From: Pseudozyma flocculosa PF-1
Lineage: Eukaryota > Basidiomycota > Ustilaginomycetes > Ustilaginales > Ustilaginaceae
DNA length: 64,000 nt
Assembly: GCF_000417875.1 (NCBI RefSeq)
Contig: NW_006920884.1
Coordinates: 439,247-503,246 of the forward strand
Direction: 5' to 3'
The position numbers and the translations under genes were made by a program. This document shows, one piece after another, positions 31,631 to 43,121 of this stretch (position 1 is the first letter of the stretch; every line of letters starts with the position of its first letter). The notes beneath the pieces are model-generated. The model was not told the origin of the DNA, made no database searches, and saw nothing but the letters and a program-made list of their open reading frames with translations.

Positions 31631-32277
31631 ACGGAAATTGAGGTAGGCGGGCGGGCCGCCGCCGTCGGTGCCCTGCTGGCTGGCTGCTGCTGCGCGGGTC
31701 CGACCGGCCTATGTACGCCCGTCCGCCGCCTCCCGTTGTTCCGATGCACGCTTGCTTGCTTGCTCGGTTGCTGGGCTGTCGCCTACTAGGCAAGCGGCCG
31801 GTCTTTGAGGCGGCGTGTCGGCGCTGCTACTTACCACCGCATCTTGGCGTGAGGAGCGTCTTGCGTCTTCAGCCCGAGGCCGAGGCCGGGGAGCACCTCG
31901 CTCACCCGCGCGAGACAAAGCAACGCCAGACGTCGGCCTCCCTCAGCCACTTGCCACGCCCAGTCTCGCTCTCAACGTGGCCCCGCTTCGATCGTCAATG
32001 CGCAGCGCACACGCGAGCTAGGACCAGGTGACGCCTGTCTGTTCGGTCGTTCTCTGTCTCTGAGTAGTGCGTTGTTGAAACCATCGCTGCGGGTCACGAT
32101 ACTGCTAGTGTACATGGCATGGAAGGGTTGCGCGTGCGTGTGCGGGATCATCAGTCTGGAATCGGGATTCTGGTCTTCGTCTCGTCGGGTGCCTCTGCTC
32201 CTGGCCCACCTCGGCGCCCGCCTCGTGGTATGGTGCGGCGTGTGGATCGGACGCTCGCCGTGCCACGCTTCCGCGAT

Positions 32278-35049
32278 CTAGTCGAGGGGCTCGGCCTCGA
32301 TCCTGGCTCCCTGGTAGTCGTCGTCGTCGTCGACCATGTCGTCGTCATCGTCGTCCTGGTCCATGTCGGCGCCGTCGGCGCGCAGCGGCGCGTCGTGGTT
32401 GGGGTGGACGACGAGGCCGTTCCTGTGCGGGTCAAACGTGATGCGCACCGCGTCGTCGTCCTTGATGTTGACGCGTCCGCTGAGGATGAGGACCGAGAGC
32501 GGCGACAGCAGCTCGTTCTGGATCGAGCGGTTGAGCGGCCGCGCGCCCATCGAGGGTGAGAAGCCCGTCGAGACGAGGAAGTCGCGCGCGCCGTCGTCGA
32601 GCTGCAGCCGCACCTTGCCGCCGTTGTTGCGGATCCGCTGCTCAATCTCGGCGATGCGCACGTCGACAATCGAGCGCACGTCCTTGCGGCTCAGGCGCTG
32701 GAAGACGACAATCGAGTCGAGGCGGTTGACAAACTCGATGGGCAGCGACGTCTTGATCGTGTTGAGCACCAGCTGGCGCGTCGCCTCCGACATCTCGTCC
32801 TCCTGCGCCTCGTTGATGTACGCCGAGCCCAGGTTCGACGTCATAATGATGATCGTGTTGCGGAACGACACCTGGCGACCCTGGCTGTCCTGCAGCCGGC
32901 CCTCGTCGAGCACGCCGAGGAAGAGCTGGATAAACTCGCGGCTGGCCTTTTCAATCTCGTCGAGGAGGACGATGCTGAAGGGCTTGCGACGGACCGCCTC
33001 GGTCAGCACGCCGCCCTCTTCGTGGCCGACGTAGCCGGGCGGCGCGCCAATCAGCCGGGCGATGCTGTGCTTCTCCGAGTACTCGCTGCAGTCGATGCGG
33101 ATCATGGCGTCGGCGCTGTCGAACATGCACTTGGCCAGCGTGCGGCTGAGGAGCGTCTTGCCCGAGCCGCTCGACCCGGCAAACATGAACGACGCAATCG
33201 GCCGGTTGGCGTCGGCCAGGCCGGAGCGCGACAGGCGGATGGCCTGGGCGACGCTCTTGACGGCCTCTTGCTGGCCGATGACCTCCTTGGCCAGCGTCTT
33301 TTCGAGGCGCAGCAGCTTGGTGCGCTCCGACTCGAGCATCCGCGACACGGGGATGCCCGTCCAGCGCGAGACAATGTTGGCGATCGAGTCGGCCGTGACG
33401 GCGTTGCTGTCCGAGTCCTTGCCCTCCTCTTCGCGCTTGCGCTCGGCCGCCTGCAGCGCCTGCAGCTTGTTTTCCAGGTCGGGCAGCGCGTAGAACTTGA
33501 GGTCGCTCGCCATAGCCAGGTCGTAGCGGCGCTCGGCCTCGGCAATCTTGGCACGGATGTCTTCAATCTTGCGGCGGACCGAGTTGATCTCGTCGCCCTT
33601 TGCGCGCTGCGCCTCGTACGCCGCCTTGATGGGCGCCAGCTCGTCGTCGATGGCCTGGATCTGCTTCTTGGTGTCCTCGAGCGACTGCTTGCTGGCGGCG
33701 TCCTTTTCGCGGCTGAGTGCGTGGACGGCAATCTCGAGCTGGAGGCGCTTGCGCTCGAGCTTGTCGACCTCCTCGGGCACCGTCTCGCGGCTGACGCGGA
33801 CGTCGGCGCAGGCCTCGTCGACCAGGTCGATGGCCGAGTCGGGCAGCCGGCGGTCGGTCAGATAGCGCTTGGCCAGCTGCGCCGCCGAGACAATGGCCGA
33901 GTCGAGGATGCGAACGCCGTGGTGAACCTCGTACTTGTCGCGGATGCCGCGCAGGATGGCGATGCAGTCCTCGACGCTGGGCTCGACGACGAGGATGCTC
34001 TGGAAGCGGCGCTCGAGGGCGGCGTCCTTTTCAATGTACTTGCGGTACTCGTTGGCCGTGGTGCAGCCAATGACGCGCAGCTTGCCGCGCGCCAGCATCG
34101 GCTTGAGCAGGTTGGCGGCATCCATGCCCGAGTCGCTGCCCTGGCCCGCCATGAGGAGGTGCATCTCGTCGATAAACAGGATGCATGGCGTGCCGTCGGC
34201 CGTCATCTTTTCGATGTCCGAGAGGACCGACTTGACGCGCTCCTCGTACTCTCCCTTGTACTTTGCGCCGGCCATGAGGGCGCCCATGTCGAGGCTGAGG
34301 ATCTTGCCGAGCAGGTTGGGCGGCACGTCGCGGTCGACGACGCGCTGGGCGAGGCCCTCGACGATGGCCGTCTTGCCCACGCCCGGGCTGCCGATCAGGA
34401 CGGCGTTGTTCTTGGTGCGGCGCGAGAGGACGCGGACGGCGCGGCGGATCTCGTTGTCGCGGCCAATGACGGGGTCGAGGGAGCCCTCAGAGGCGAGAGC
34501 GGTGAGGTCGGTGCAGTACTTGCCGAGGGCGTCGTAGCCCGCCTCGGCGCTCTTGCTGTCGATGTGGCGGCCGCCGCGGGACTGGGTGATGGCCGTCTTG
34601 ATGAGCTGTTCGTTGGAGAGACCAGCGTCCTTGAGCGCCTGCTTGATGCCGGCGTCGTCGATGAGGGCGAGGAGGATGTGGTCTTGGGCGATGTAGGCGT
34701 CGCGCTGCGTGTTTTTCTGGTTCTCTGCCTCCTTGAGCACCTTGGCGGCGGCCGACGAGAGCGTCATATTGTCCGGGGGCGGCGACTGCTGGGGCAGCTT
34801 GCGTAGCGTGGCGCGCAGCTTGTCCTCGAGGAGCTTGGCGTCGACGCCCGCCTTGGAGCAGATGCTCTTGAAGAGCGACTGCGATGCCTCGTTGGTCGAC
34901 TGGACGCCCTGCGAGTTGCTCGTGTCGTCGGTGAGGAGCGCCAACGCAAGGTGAGCCGGCGCCACCTGGGCATGCGAGTGGTCCTTGGCCAGCTGGACGG
35001 CAGCCGAGACCGAGGCCTGCGCGCGGTCGGTGAAGTCGTACGAAGACAT
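32278..35049 (-). CDS. HSP104: Hsp104/ClpB protein disaggregase
   Basis: A single exon of 923 aa, close to the usual length. The hexameric AAA+ disaggregase works with Hsp70/Hsp40 to pull proteins out of aggregates. The order is: Clp N domain (1-150); NBD1 with Walker A GSPGVGKT (about 213-220) and Walker B ILFIDEMH; a coiled-coil middle domain (about 410-530); and NBD2 with Walker A GSSGSGKT (about 620-630), sensor region and ClpB-type C domain. The tail is acidic and ends in AEPLD, unlike mitochondrial Hsp78, and there is no targeting presequence, so it should act in cytosol and nucleus. A perfect heat-shock element lies about 0.5 kb upstream and TATA-like words lie closer in. Confidence 0.97.
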   Translation of the reverse strand: MSSYDFTDRAQASVSAAVQLAKDHSHAQVAPAHLALALLTDDTSNSQGVQSTNEASQSLFKSICSKAGVDAKLLEDKLRATLRKLPQQSPPPDNMTLSSAAAKVLKEAENQKNTQRDAYIAQDHILLALIDDAGIKQALKDAGLSNEQLIKTAITQSRGGRHIDSKSAEAGYDALGKYCTDLTALASEGSLDPVIGRDNEIRRAVRVLSRRTKNNAVLIGSPGVGKTAIVEGLAQRVVDRDVPPNLLGKILSLDMGALMAGAKYKGEYEERVKSVLSDIEKMTADGTPCILFIDEMHLLMAGQGSDSGMDAANLLKPMLARGKLRVIGCTTANEYRKYIEKDAALERRFQSILVVEPSVEDCIAILRGIRDKYEVHHGVRILDSAIVSAAQLAKRYLTDRRLPDSAIDLVDEACADVRVSRETVPEEVDKLERKRLQLEIAVHALSREKDAASKQSLEDTKKQIQAIDDELAPIKAAYEAQRAKGDEINSVRRKIEDIRAKIAEAERRYDLAMASDLKFYALPDLENKLQALQAAERKREEEGKDSDSNAVTADSIANIVSRWTGIPVSRMLESERTKLLRLEKTLAKEVIGQQEAVKSVAQAIRLSRSGLADANRPIASFMFAGSSGSGKTLLSRTLAKCMFDSADAMIRIDCSEYSEKHSIARLIGAPPGYVGHEEGGVLTEAVRRKPFSIVLLDEIEKASREFIQLFLGVLDEGRLQDSQGRQVSFRNTIIIMTSNLGSAYINEAQEDEMSEATRQLVLNTIKTSLPIEFVNRLDSIVVFQRLSRKDVRSIVDVRIAEIEQRIRNNGGKVRLQLDDGARDFLVSTGFSPSMGARPLNRSIQNELLSPLSVLILSGRVNIKDDDAVRITFDPHRNGLVVHPNHDAPLRADGADMDQDDDDDDMVDDDDDYQGARIEAEPLD

Positions 35050-35272
35050 GGCGGGCGGGAAGGGGTAGTGCGGTGGATGCGTGGAAGAGATGCGTGCGAG
35101 GCGCGGGGTATGAATGCGGGCGCGGAGGGTGGTGCGGCGGTTATAGTAGTCTGAGGCGAGTCTGATGCGCTAGGGAGGGATCCTGCTGCTTCTGATGGTG
35201 GTCGTGGCGATGAGGATGGGCGCGAGAGGGCGCTGGAAAGAGCGCTTGGTAGCGACGGGTCGTCGAGTGTGC

Positions 35273-35292
35273 GTGTGTGTGTGTGTGTGTGT
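35273..35292. repeat. GT dinucleotide microsatellite
   Basis: Ten GT units in the HSP104 upstream region. A GATGC pentamer tract follows farther upstream at about 35717-35745. Confidence 0.8.
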
Positions 35293-35541
35293 GAGTTATG
35301 GTGTGATGTGGTGGTGCGGTGAGGCGTGCCAGAGGAAGGAAGAGCGTGCTGCTAGCTGGTTTTATCTGAGCAGGGATCGTGGCGACGTGGATCGAGAAGG
35401 AGGCGACGAACGAGGTGCGTGGGGATGGGAAGCAAAGAGAGGTCGGCGGGTGAGTGAGCCATCCCAGCCTGAGGCATGTGCAGCCAGGCGAGCCACGCCC
35501 GCTTCGAGCAACGCCTGGCCCATGCTCGAAAAGTGGAGGAG

Positions 35542-35556
35542 CTTCTGGAAGCTTCA
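35542..35556 (-). promoter_or_regulatory. Heat-shock element upstream of HSP104
   Basis: The plus strand reads CTTCTGGAAGCTTCA, a perfect three-unit nTTCnnGAAnnTTCn array (units at 35543, 35548 and 35553). It is about 495 bp upstream of the HSP104 ATG, in a spacer that belongs only to HSP104 because the next gene ends toward it at 36043. The family is known to be Hsf1-controlled. Binding here is inferred. Confidence 0.7.
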
Positions 35557-36042
35557 AGCGGGCGCCTGCGCGGGCGGGTGGCCAGGCCAAGCAACCGGGC
35601 CACGCCAAGCCAAAGCCGTGTTCCGTTTCCCGCGTCCCATGCACGGCCCGAAGAACTGGCCAGCTGCACCAACGCAGCCGGTCACTTCCCTCTCGTCAAG
35701 CCCTCGACCTGGCGACGATGCGATGCGATGCGATGCGATGCGAGCGATGCGGTTCGGGCGACGAACAGGCTACGTAGAGAGACATCCCCAACGTCTGGAT
35801 CGAGCGCAGAGCAAGAGCACATGTATGTTGGAGGACAGATGTCGAGCGCCAGAATTGGGCTATATACAGCAAACGCCCCGGCTAGCGTGCCATGGCAGCC
35901 AGAGACTGCGCGTAGGGACAAGACAACAGAAGGGAAGACAAGAAGGCCGACACTGCTCGAAGACGTACGATGCCGTTGGTCGTCTTCACGGGCCCCTGCC
36001 ACGGCGCGACCGCCTGGCGGGCCCGCTCCGTCGTCACCCAAG

Positions 36043-38940
36043 CTACCCGCGCCTCTCGTCTTCGGAATAGTCGCTCCTCGACGGCGACTCGGCGTCGTGG
36101 AGCCAGTCGGGCAGGCCGCCGACGCCGACGCCGCCGCCATCGGCCTGGCTACCCGACACGCCCTCCAGCCCCATGCCTTCGGCGTGCGCCTCCATTTCGG
36201 CGATCTTTTCGGCCAGGTCGATCGATGGTCCGCCGCCGCTGCCGCCGGCGCTGCCCACGTCCTCCATCGAGTGCGACGAGTGCGGGTGTTCAAATGACAC
36301 CACAGAGTGGCGCATCTGCTCGCGCAGGCGCTCCTCGGCCGAGCCCAGGATCGGAGCATAGCCGTTGCGGAAGCCCTGGCTGCCCGGCCCGTACCGCTCC
36401 CGCATGTCCATCCCGACCCCGTCGCTCTCCCTGGCTTGACCGCCGCCGCCCTCGTCGCCCGAGTCTCCGGAAAGCAGGTCGTCCGACTCGCCCAGATCCG
36501 AGGCCTCGCCGTCGTCGCATCCGTCGTCGCAGCCTTCGTCGTCGAGCTCATCGACCGCCTTGCGGGCCACCTGCAGCAGGTAGATGAAGATGCCAATGCA
36601 GAGGCCAACGCCGACGAAGCCGGCCACCTGCTTGACCCTCTCGGCAGAGTGCGACACGATGGCGCCGTCATCGTCGCCGCCGTTGGCGTCGCCATCGCTG
36701 CCGCTGCCGTTCTCGACACCGTTGTAGGCCGCAAAGTTCTTGATCGAGGTGCCCAGGCCCGTGTGCACCAGCAGCTTTGGTAGCGCCAGCGCCGTGCACG
36801 TCGTGTACGTCTTGAGCGTCAGCGTCTGCGAGCTCGCCAGAAGCGTGTTCATCAGATTGTACGGGTACGGCGCCAGCCTGACCAGAAAGAGGAGCTTTGG
36901 CTGCTTCTCAATCGCTCGCACCACCTGAGCCGTGATTCGACAGCGGGACACCCGAAAGAGATCGACACACGGTCAGCGAGCCAAATCGAGGTTCGGTGCA
37001 GCGCCATGAGGGGCCCACCCGAGCCACGCACCTTTTTCAGGCCACCACTCTGGTTGAGCAGCCCGACCATCCAGTCCTTGAGCAGCGACCGGCTTAGCAG
37101 GAACACGACAATGGCACCAGAGAGTGCCGAGATGTAGCTGATGATGAAACCTTGCCAGAGACCAAACGAGAAGCCGCATAGGATGATGAGCGTCGAGTAG
37201 AGAGGAAGTGGCGCTGTTTGGCAGCAGGGCAAAGGCAAGGAGAGCACACAGGGGGTCAGCAAACCAGCTACTTGCGCTTCAGCAGGCCCTAGTGGCAAAC
37301 ATCCCTGCGAGACTCACGGAACGTGGTGATGAAGATCAGAGAGCCCAGTAGCAGCCGTCCGCGGAGGCCTAGCTCCTGCAGGTAGGCGGCCAAGCGATCA
37401 AGGCCGGTGAAGACCTCGGTGTGGAACGTGATGACCATGGCCGTGCTCGACAGGCTGATGCCGAGCCAGATGAGAAGCGGCACGTACGCCTGCAACCACG
37501 CGGGACGCCAGCACCGCGCGCCGGTAATCGGATCGCGAAACGCGTCGTCCCAGTAGATCCTGGTGTCCACCAGCCACTCTCGCAACCGATGACCCGCCTC
37601 GACAGGGTTGGCCAGCAGCCGCAGGAAGCCCGCGACGCTGGCACAAAACATGTAGCAGCGCTGCCTGAACGTCAGGTCCGCCCTCGACGAGCGCGACGAG
37701 CGCCGACGCCTGCGCGGCTTGAGGCGGATCGCACCGCGCCGGGCTTGCGGCACCACGATGGGCGAGCCGATGTGGATCGAGTGCGACGACGACTGCGACG
37801 CGGGCAGCACAACGTCGGTCGAATCATCGGCGTGCCCTCCGCTGCCTCGCTTCCTCGGCGTGCCCGGGCGCGGCCGGTAGGCGGCGGGTGTCGCGCGCCG
37901 AGACTCGGACAGCGAGGCGCGCCACGAGGTTTGACCACCAAAGCCCTCGCCGAGCTCGTCCGGCTCGGCCACCAGGTGCGGGTACTTTGCATCGCTCCCG
38001 GCGTCATCCTGGAACGACACCATTGCCGACTTTTCGCCGCGAGGGTAGGCGCTGAACGCCTCATTGCGGTTGCGGTAGACGGTCGGCGTGAAGCGGCCCG
38101 CTGCCCGTTTCCCGTGGCCCTTGCCGGCCTCGTCGTCGCTGATACTCTCGCGGTCCGATAGCTTCGAGCTATGGCTGTGGCCGTGGCCGTGGCGCACCGC
38201 GGGCGACATCCGGCCGGTGACGGCGTCCATGAGCGAGTGCGCCGTGTTGGCGGCGACACGGCTGAGGCTCGTCTGCCTGACGGGAGGTGTCATCGTGGAG
38301 CTGCGCCGCGGCATGAGCGCCTGTTCGATTGTGAAACTCTCACCGCCAACGTCATCATGTGGCGATGCGATCCGTTGGACGGGTCCGCCGCGCGCGGCGT
38401 GGTGATGGCTCGCGCTAGTGGGCGTGGCCGAGGTGATGCTGTTGGGGGTGTGTCGTTGGAGGTTGCGGACAGGGTCAGATCGGGTTCCACGATTTCAGCG
38501 CAGGCGGCAAGAGGGACGAGCACTCACTGAGGGCTCGCTGGACGCTTCTCAGATTCGCCAAAGAGGCTGCGCCTCTTTGACCCGGGCCGCTGCACCGTGT
38601 CTATTGGAGGGAGCTTGCGGGTGGCAGCCTTTTGCCGACGGTCCGACAGCGATGCGCCGCCGTCGAATGCGAGAGGAGGCACCGATCGGGACCTCGAGTC
38701 GAAGGGGGACGAGGTAGAGGGTTGCTGGCTGGTCGACGCCTCGGCGTCCCAGCGATCGACGTCCGCGAACATAGGGTTGGTTGGCAGCTCAAAGTTGGGA
38801 GTGGCACCGCTGGCCTCCTGTAGGGCGTGGGCGGCGGGTCGACGGGCTGGCCCTGCAGCAGCATTGCGAGCCAGGGGTGATGGGGTCCGCGCCTGGCTGC
38901 CGCGCTGGCCGGCCGAGAGGTGCTGGGGTTGCGGCACCAT
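36043..38940 (-). CDS. Tvp38/TMEM64 (VTT domain) membrane protein with long N-terminal extension
   Basis: Four exons: 38940-38528, 38438-37318, 37213-37032 and 36924-36043. Three donors are GTGAGT and one is GTGCGT; all acceptors are CAG; the frame closes at 865 aa. An in-frame stop precedes the first ATG. The VTT/SNARE-associated domain spans about 470-640: TFPPLPLYSTLIILCGFSFG crosses the exon 2/3 joint, and FLVRLAPYPYNLMNTLL is the diagnostic re-entrant motif in exon 4. A final membrane segment lies near 680. The family acts in Golgi/ER membranes; VTT relatives such as TMEM41B and VMP1 are lipid scramblases. The first 440 residues are Arg/Ser/Pro/His-rich and the last 170 are acidic, both probably cytosolic and regulatory. 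The family core is about 300 aa, so most of this protein is extra. Confidence 0.9.
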
Positions 38941-39719
38941 ACTCGTGGGTCCTTGTGGAAGGACTGGGCCGCGCCCGACTTCTCTCTAGGGTCGATGCGG
39001 AGGTGTGGCTCCAAGCTGCGACGAGGCAAGGATGATGACAGGTGATCGACAGAGCCGCTCGAAGCAAGATCAAGGGACGTGTGCGTGGAGCGATGGGAGG
39101 CGCGAGCAAGGAGCGCGGGTGGGTGGGAAAAGGATTTGAGTCGGTTCGAGCTGACCAGCAGCCGAGGTGCCACCAGTTTCCGACGCTTGTCAATGGGCGT
39201 GGCGGGAGGCTGTGTCCAGGGGGGCGCAAAGGCGAGCTGGCGACAAGTGCCGGTGCGGACGTGGCGGTTCGGGGCGACGGTTGCCAGCCTCGTTGCTGCT
39301 GGCAAAAGCGCGCTTTGGCCGGAGGGGGGGTTCCGAGACGGAGGGCCCGATCCGATATCAATCGAGGGCAGAGTGGGTCGAGACGAGCGTCGAGACGGGC
39401 GTCGGATCGACCGAAAGCCCAAAGGGAGAGATGGGTCGAGCACGTTGGGTTGGCACGGAAACAGCAGAGAGGATGCGACGGTTGAGCGCGGTGGCCGCCT
39501 AGCTCGGCATGGCCCGGTGAGCAGTCAGCCTGGCGGTCACGAGGAAAGGCGGGAGCGAGCGCCGGGTATACGGGTCGATGGTAGTCGATGCTGATGGTGA
39601 TGAGACGAAGGTGGGCGGGCTCGTGGTAACCAGCAGAGGCAGGGTAACTAGCTGCGAGCGGGGGGCGGGAGCCAGCAAATTTGGGCAGGCAGGCAAGCGG
39701 GCTCCACAACGGTCCTCGA

Positions 39720-39754
<35 letters not shown>

Positions 39755-41323
39755 GCTAGCGTCGAAGAAGAAGCCAGCTTGAAGCAGGCAGGCGAGCAAG
39801 CCGAGCCAAGCGGCCCCCGCCTGCGCTCAGGCCCTTGAACTTCGCAGGCAGGCCATCTTGCAGCAAGCAAGCACGTCAGCCGTCGTGGGCGCCTCGCCGC
39901 CTCTCTCGCTCTACCAGTCTCGGTCGAAAATAGACACTGGCTGCAGGCCAAGTGGAGAGAGAGGCGGGTAGCCTCTGCACCGTCGACGACGACCAACAGT
40001 CTGGCCTCGTCGAGGCAGGGCCAGCATGCAGCCTAGTCGTATGGCAGCCCAAAGCATGTCCGCCATCGGACCTCACCAGCCTCACCCCTTTGGCTCTCTC
40101 ACCTCTCTCTCGGGCGTCAAGCAGCCGGAACAAAGGGCAAAGAGGGACGCCCCCGACGCGGGCGGCGGCGTTCCAAGGCCCGCACGCAGCCACGGCAACG
40201 GCGCCGACCATAGGCTGCCTGCCCTGCTGGCTGGCTGCCTGGCCTGGCCTGGCCTCGGAATTTTGCCACGTGTCAGCCGGCCGGCGCTCCCTGCACCGCC
40301 CCCGCCTCGTCTTCGGCTGCCGGCCGACTGGCTGGCCACCTGCTCGCGCTCTACCTCCTCATCACCAGCTGCGCAGTCAACAGCAAGTCGAGGCCGCGAC
40401 CGTCGGGACAGGCCTCGCAGCAGAAGCAAGTCACCGACGGCGACGCAGCTGCCGCCAAGCAAAGGCCGGGTTCGGGCTCCGCGCCGACCTTTGCTCAGCA
40501 GACCCGCCGACCCGCAGCGCACCGTGTTCCGTGCGCGGCGAGGGGATGGACCTGGAGCGCTGGATTCATCTCCTCGATCGCACCAGACGAGGAACGAGGT
40601 GAAGCACCGGACGACGAGAAGGGATGGCCGAGCGCGTCACGATGTCCGCAGCTGTGCGACCTCTTGATCTTCGTAGCAAGGTGGCAAGGAAGCTTTGCCT
40701 GCGCCTGGCGTCGGGGCCATCGCACGGGCGCGCCACGCCCCAGCGAGGAAGAGCCACCACAGACGACGGATCGACCAGCTCGTCCCACCATGCCCAAGCC
40801 GTATTGCCGACCCTCTGATCGCCGCTGCATTCGGCGCTAGTGGCTGAGGGTACAGCAAAAAGCCTCCCGGTGGGCGGAGGAGCCAGAGCTGAGCGCGAGG
40901 CGACGCTCAGCGTGAAAGGGCGAGGATCAGCATCGACACGGATCGTACCTCACTGTCCACATACAGCCTTATACCAGCCATGCGCGCTGAGCAAGAGATG
41001 AGGCGAAAGGTCATAGTCGACATTCCGAGGGCAGACGGTAGGCAGTTTCGGGCCCAGATCAGAAATAGAGCGCAAAGCACCAGCAGAGCGCCGCGCGATG
41101 ATGGGTCGCGCCAAGTGTTGGAGCGTCTCGTTGCTCTGAGTCGTGTCGTCCCTCGTAGCTTGTGGCAAGTATCAGCTCCACTGACAAGGGGAAAGGGATG
41201 GTGGCTTTCTCAACTGTCGAACAAGAAGATCATAGATGACGAAGGCGGCCATGTCCATGGAACGCAGCAGGAACAGCCCAACGCAACGCTGATGATCGAC
41301 CAACCACATCAGCGGTGGTGGGT
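38941..41323. other. 2.4 kb intergenic region, no gene seen
   Basis: This is the upstream side of the Tvp38 gene and the downstream side of the NLP-family gene. It holds a GGC repeat (about 39725-39753) and CAGG-type words. No conserved reading frame or RNA gene is visible. Confidence 0.5.
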
Positions 41324-42578
41324 CTAATTGAAGTCTGCGCCGCTCATGGCCAGGTCGAGCTGGTAGGCAAACTGGTCCTCGCCGAAGGGAGGCCACTGGC
41401 CGTCCCAGTCCCAATTGTTGATGGCGTCCTTGGCCTGGCTCGGCATCGAGTCGTAAAACACAATCTGCAGGGTATCTCCGTCATCCTTGTCGGTGATGTC
41501 GAGGCCTTGCGGACCGAGTCTGTTCCGGCGCGACGCACGATTCGCGTTTGCCCCTGACTGTCAGAGATGCCCTCCGGTGGATCGGCCCGCCATCTGTGCG
41601 GAGAATGGCGGACTACTTACCCTTGATTGGCCGACTGGATCTTGACGGTGCTCCCGTCCATGGCCCAGCTGGGGAGTGGAGCGTTGTATCTCCGGTAGTG
41701 CCTGGCGCCGGTGCACGCCACGCCAGTGATTTTGGGCCACACATAGGGCTTGTTGGGGTCCGTAGGCTGCGTGATGAGGGCAGGATCGTCCATCCAAATG
41801 ACGATGGTCTCCCCTGAAGAGCCCGTCAAGAGATCGAGGCAGATTGTCAGTGTGAGCTCCGTCCATCAGAGCAGTCGGTTGCGCTCTTAGTCAGGTCTAG
41901 TCTACACCGTTCTCGACGTCCGACCCCCGTCCGGCCGCACACGGGCCGGGATCAAGATTGGCGATACAAGGACGCGGCCTCGACGAAGGAGGATTCACGA
42001 CACTCACAGTCGTACCGAGAACCGCCACCAGGCATGTTGTTCGTCTTTGGGAAGAAGAGGCTGTACATCATGCCGAAACGACCATTGTAGTTGGCCCAAC
42101 GCGCATAGATCTGGCCCTTGGTCGTGTCTTTGCAGCCGGCCGAGGGGGCGCCGGTGGGCTTGAGGCCGCCAGAGCACTTGCCGTCTGCCGTCACCGCGGT
42201 ATAGACGTGGCACATGTTGCCTGGTAGTGGGATGAGCAAGGCGCGGCTCTCGTCAGTGGGTCTGTGATCCCCGTCGCGGCCTTCGAAGCGATGGCTGACG
42301 ATGGACGGTGGTGGAAAGGGGGGATGGGGGGGGACCAGAGGGGGAGGGGCCGGGGGGGACAACATAGGACCTGGGTGGCAAATGAAGCGGTTCGCGGTCA
42401 ACGCACCGATGTGCACACGCGGCTGGAAGTGGACCGCTGCCAGCTCTTGAGGGGTCCTGGCTGCAGTCGACGGGATGGGCGTGACTTGATCGTGAGCGAT
42501 CTTGGGGCATTGCCAACCGCAGACGAGGCCGGCCGTCGTCCAAAGGATGGTGGCAAACAGGCTGAGCTTGATCTGCAT
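41324..42578 (-). CDS. Secreted NPP1/NLP-family (Nep1-like) protein
   Basis: Four exons: 42578-42407, 42220-42008, 41813-41621 and 41519-41324. Donors are GTGCGT, GTGAGT and GTAAGT; acceptors are CAG; the total is 257 aa. A hydrophobic signal peptide covers about residues 1-20. The family pattern is seen in order: a Gly-Asn...Cys...Tyr-Thr-Ala-Val segment, SGGLKPTG, GQIYARW, MYSLFFPK, then the signature heptapeptide across the exon 2/3 junction. The usual GHRHDWE has Ser and Tyr in place of its two His, while Asp, Trp and Glu are kept. A C-terminal DSMPSQAKDAINN stretch matches the end of the family domain. Cytolytic members permeabilise dicot membranes by binding sphingolipids. Loss of the histidines suggests a non-cytolytic member, but this is inference. 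No pathogenicity cluster surrounds it. Confidence 0.85.
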
Positions 42579-43121
42579 GGCGCTCGTGGCAGAAAATGGG
42601 GGACGAGAGGGGGAGAAGAGGAAGTGGGAGGGGGGCAGAAAGTGACCCAGGCTATGCTTGGGGATGGTTGGGAGGGGGCAGCGGCAAAGAGAGTCGCGAT
42701 CCCCTCTCTTTTTGAAGGTTGAGCAGGCTCGATGCAGCGACCAAGACGACCGCTCGAGGAGACGTGTGAACTACTGCAACCCACTTCTGTTGATGGGGGC
42801 AAAGAAGCGACGTGGACGCTAGCAGTACAACGTGCGCTACGACTGTTCCGACTCAGAAGGGCGTGTGCAGCGAAGCGCAGCTGACTGATGACTGCCAATG
42901 GCAAGAAGCAGGAAACGGTCACCGAGATACAGGCACGCCAGCCCCAGGGCACTCGCTGAGCGAAGGGGTGGGGGAAGGCACAATGTGTCAAAGTGTCCCA
43001 CCGTGATTGCATTGAGATCACGCCTATGCTGTGCAGGCGTTCGGCCCCACATCTGAGCATCGTCAACCGGATACCGCCATGCTATATGTAGGTACCAAAG
43101 AGGCCCCAGCCCCGCTCCTCC
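42579..43121. other. Upstream region of the NLP-family gene
   Basis: Somewhat less GC-rich than neighbouring spacers. It contains the NLP promoter and the 3' flank of SNU66. No gene is visible. Confidence 0.5.

Larger units (their letters stand above)
28597..32277. other. 3.7 kb gene-poor spacer upstream of the bZIP gene
   Basis: No gene is supported. The right part lies beyond the HSP104 stop codon. The left part should hold the bZIP promoter and leader. TGACGT cores occur at 28604, 29063 and 29869 on the plus strand. The region contains a GAT microsatellite and a large GGCA/CAGG array. Confidence 0.45.

Noticed and set aside
30812..31789. Frames of 170-325 codons across the CAGG array
   Set aside because: The apparent proteins are translations of the tetranucleotide repeat (AGRQ/ACLP periodicity) with no non-repeat domain.
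33022..34806. A 594-codon frame antisense to HSP104
   Set aside because: Antisense open frames opposite Hsp70/Hsp104-type genes are a known codon-bias artefact. No independent domain or promoter is seen.
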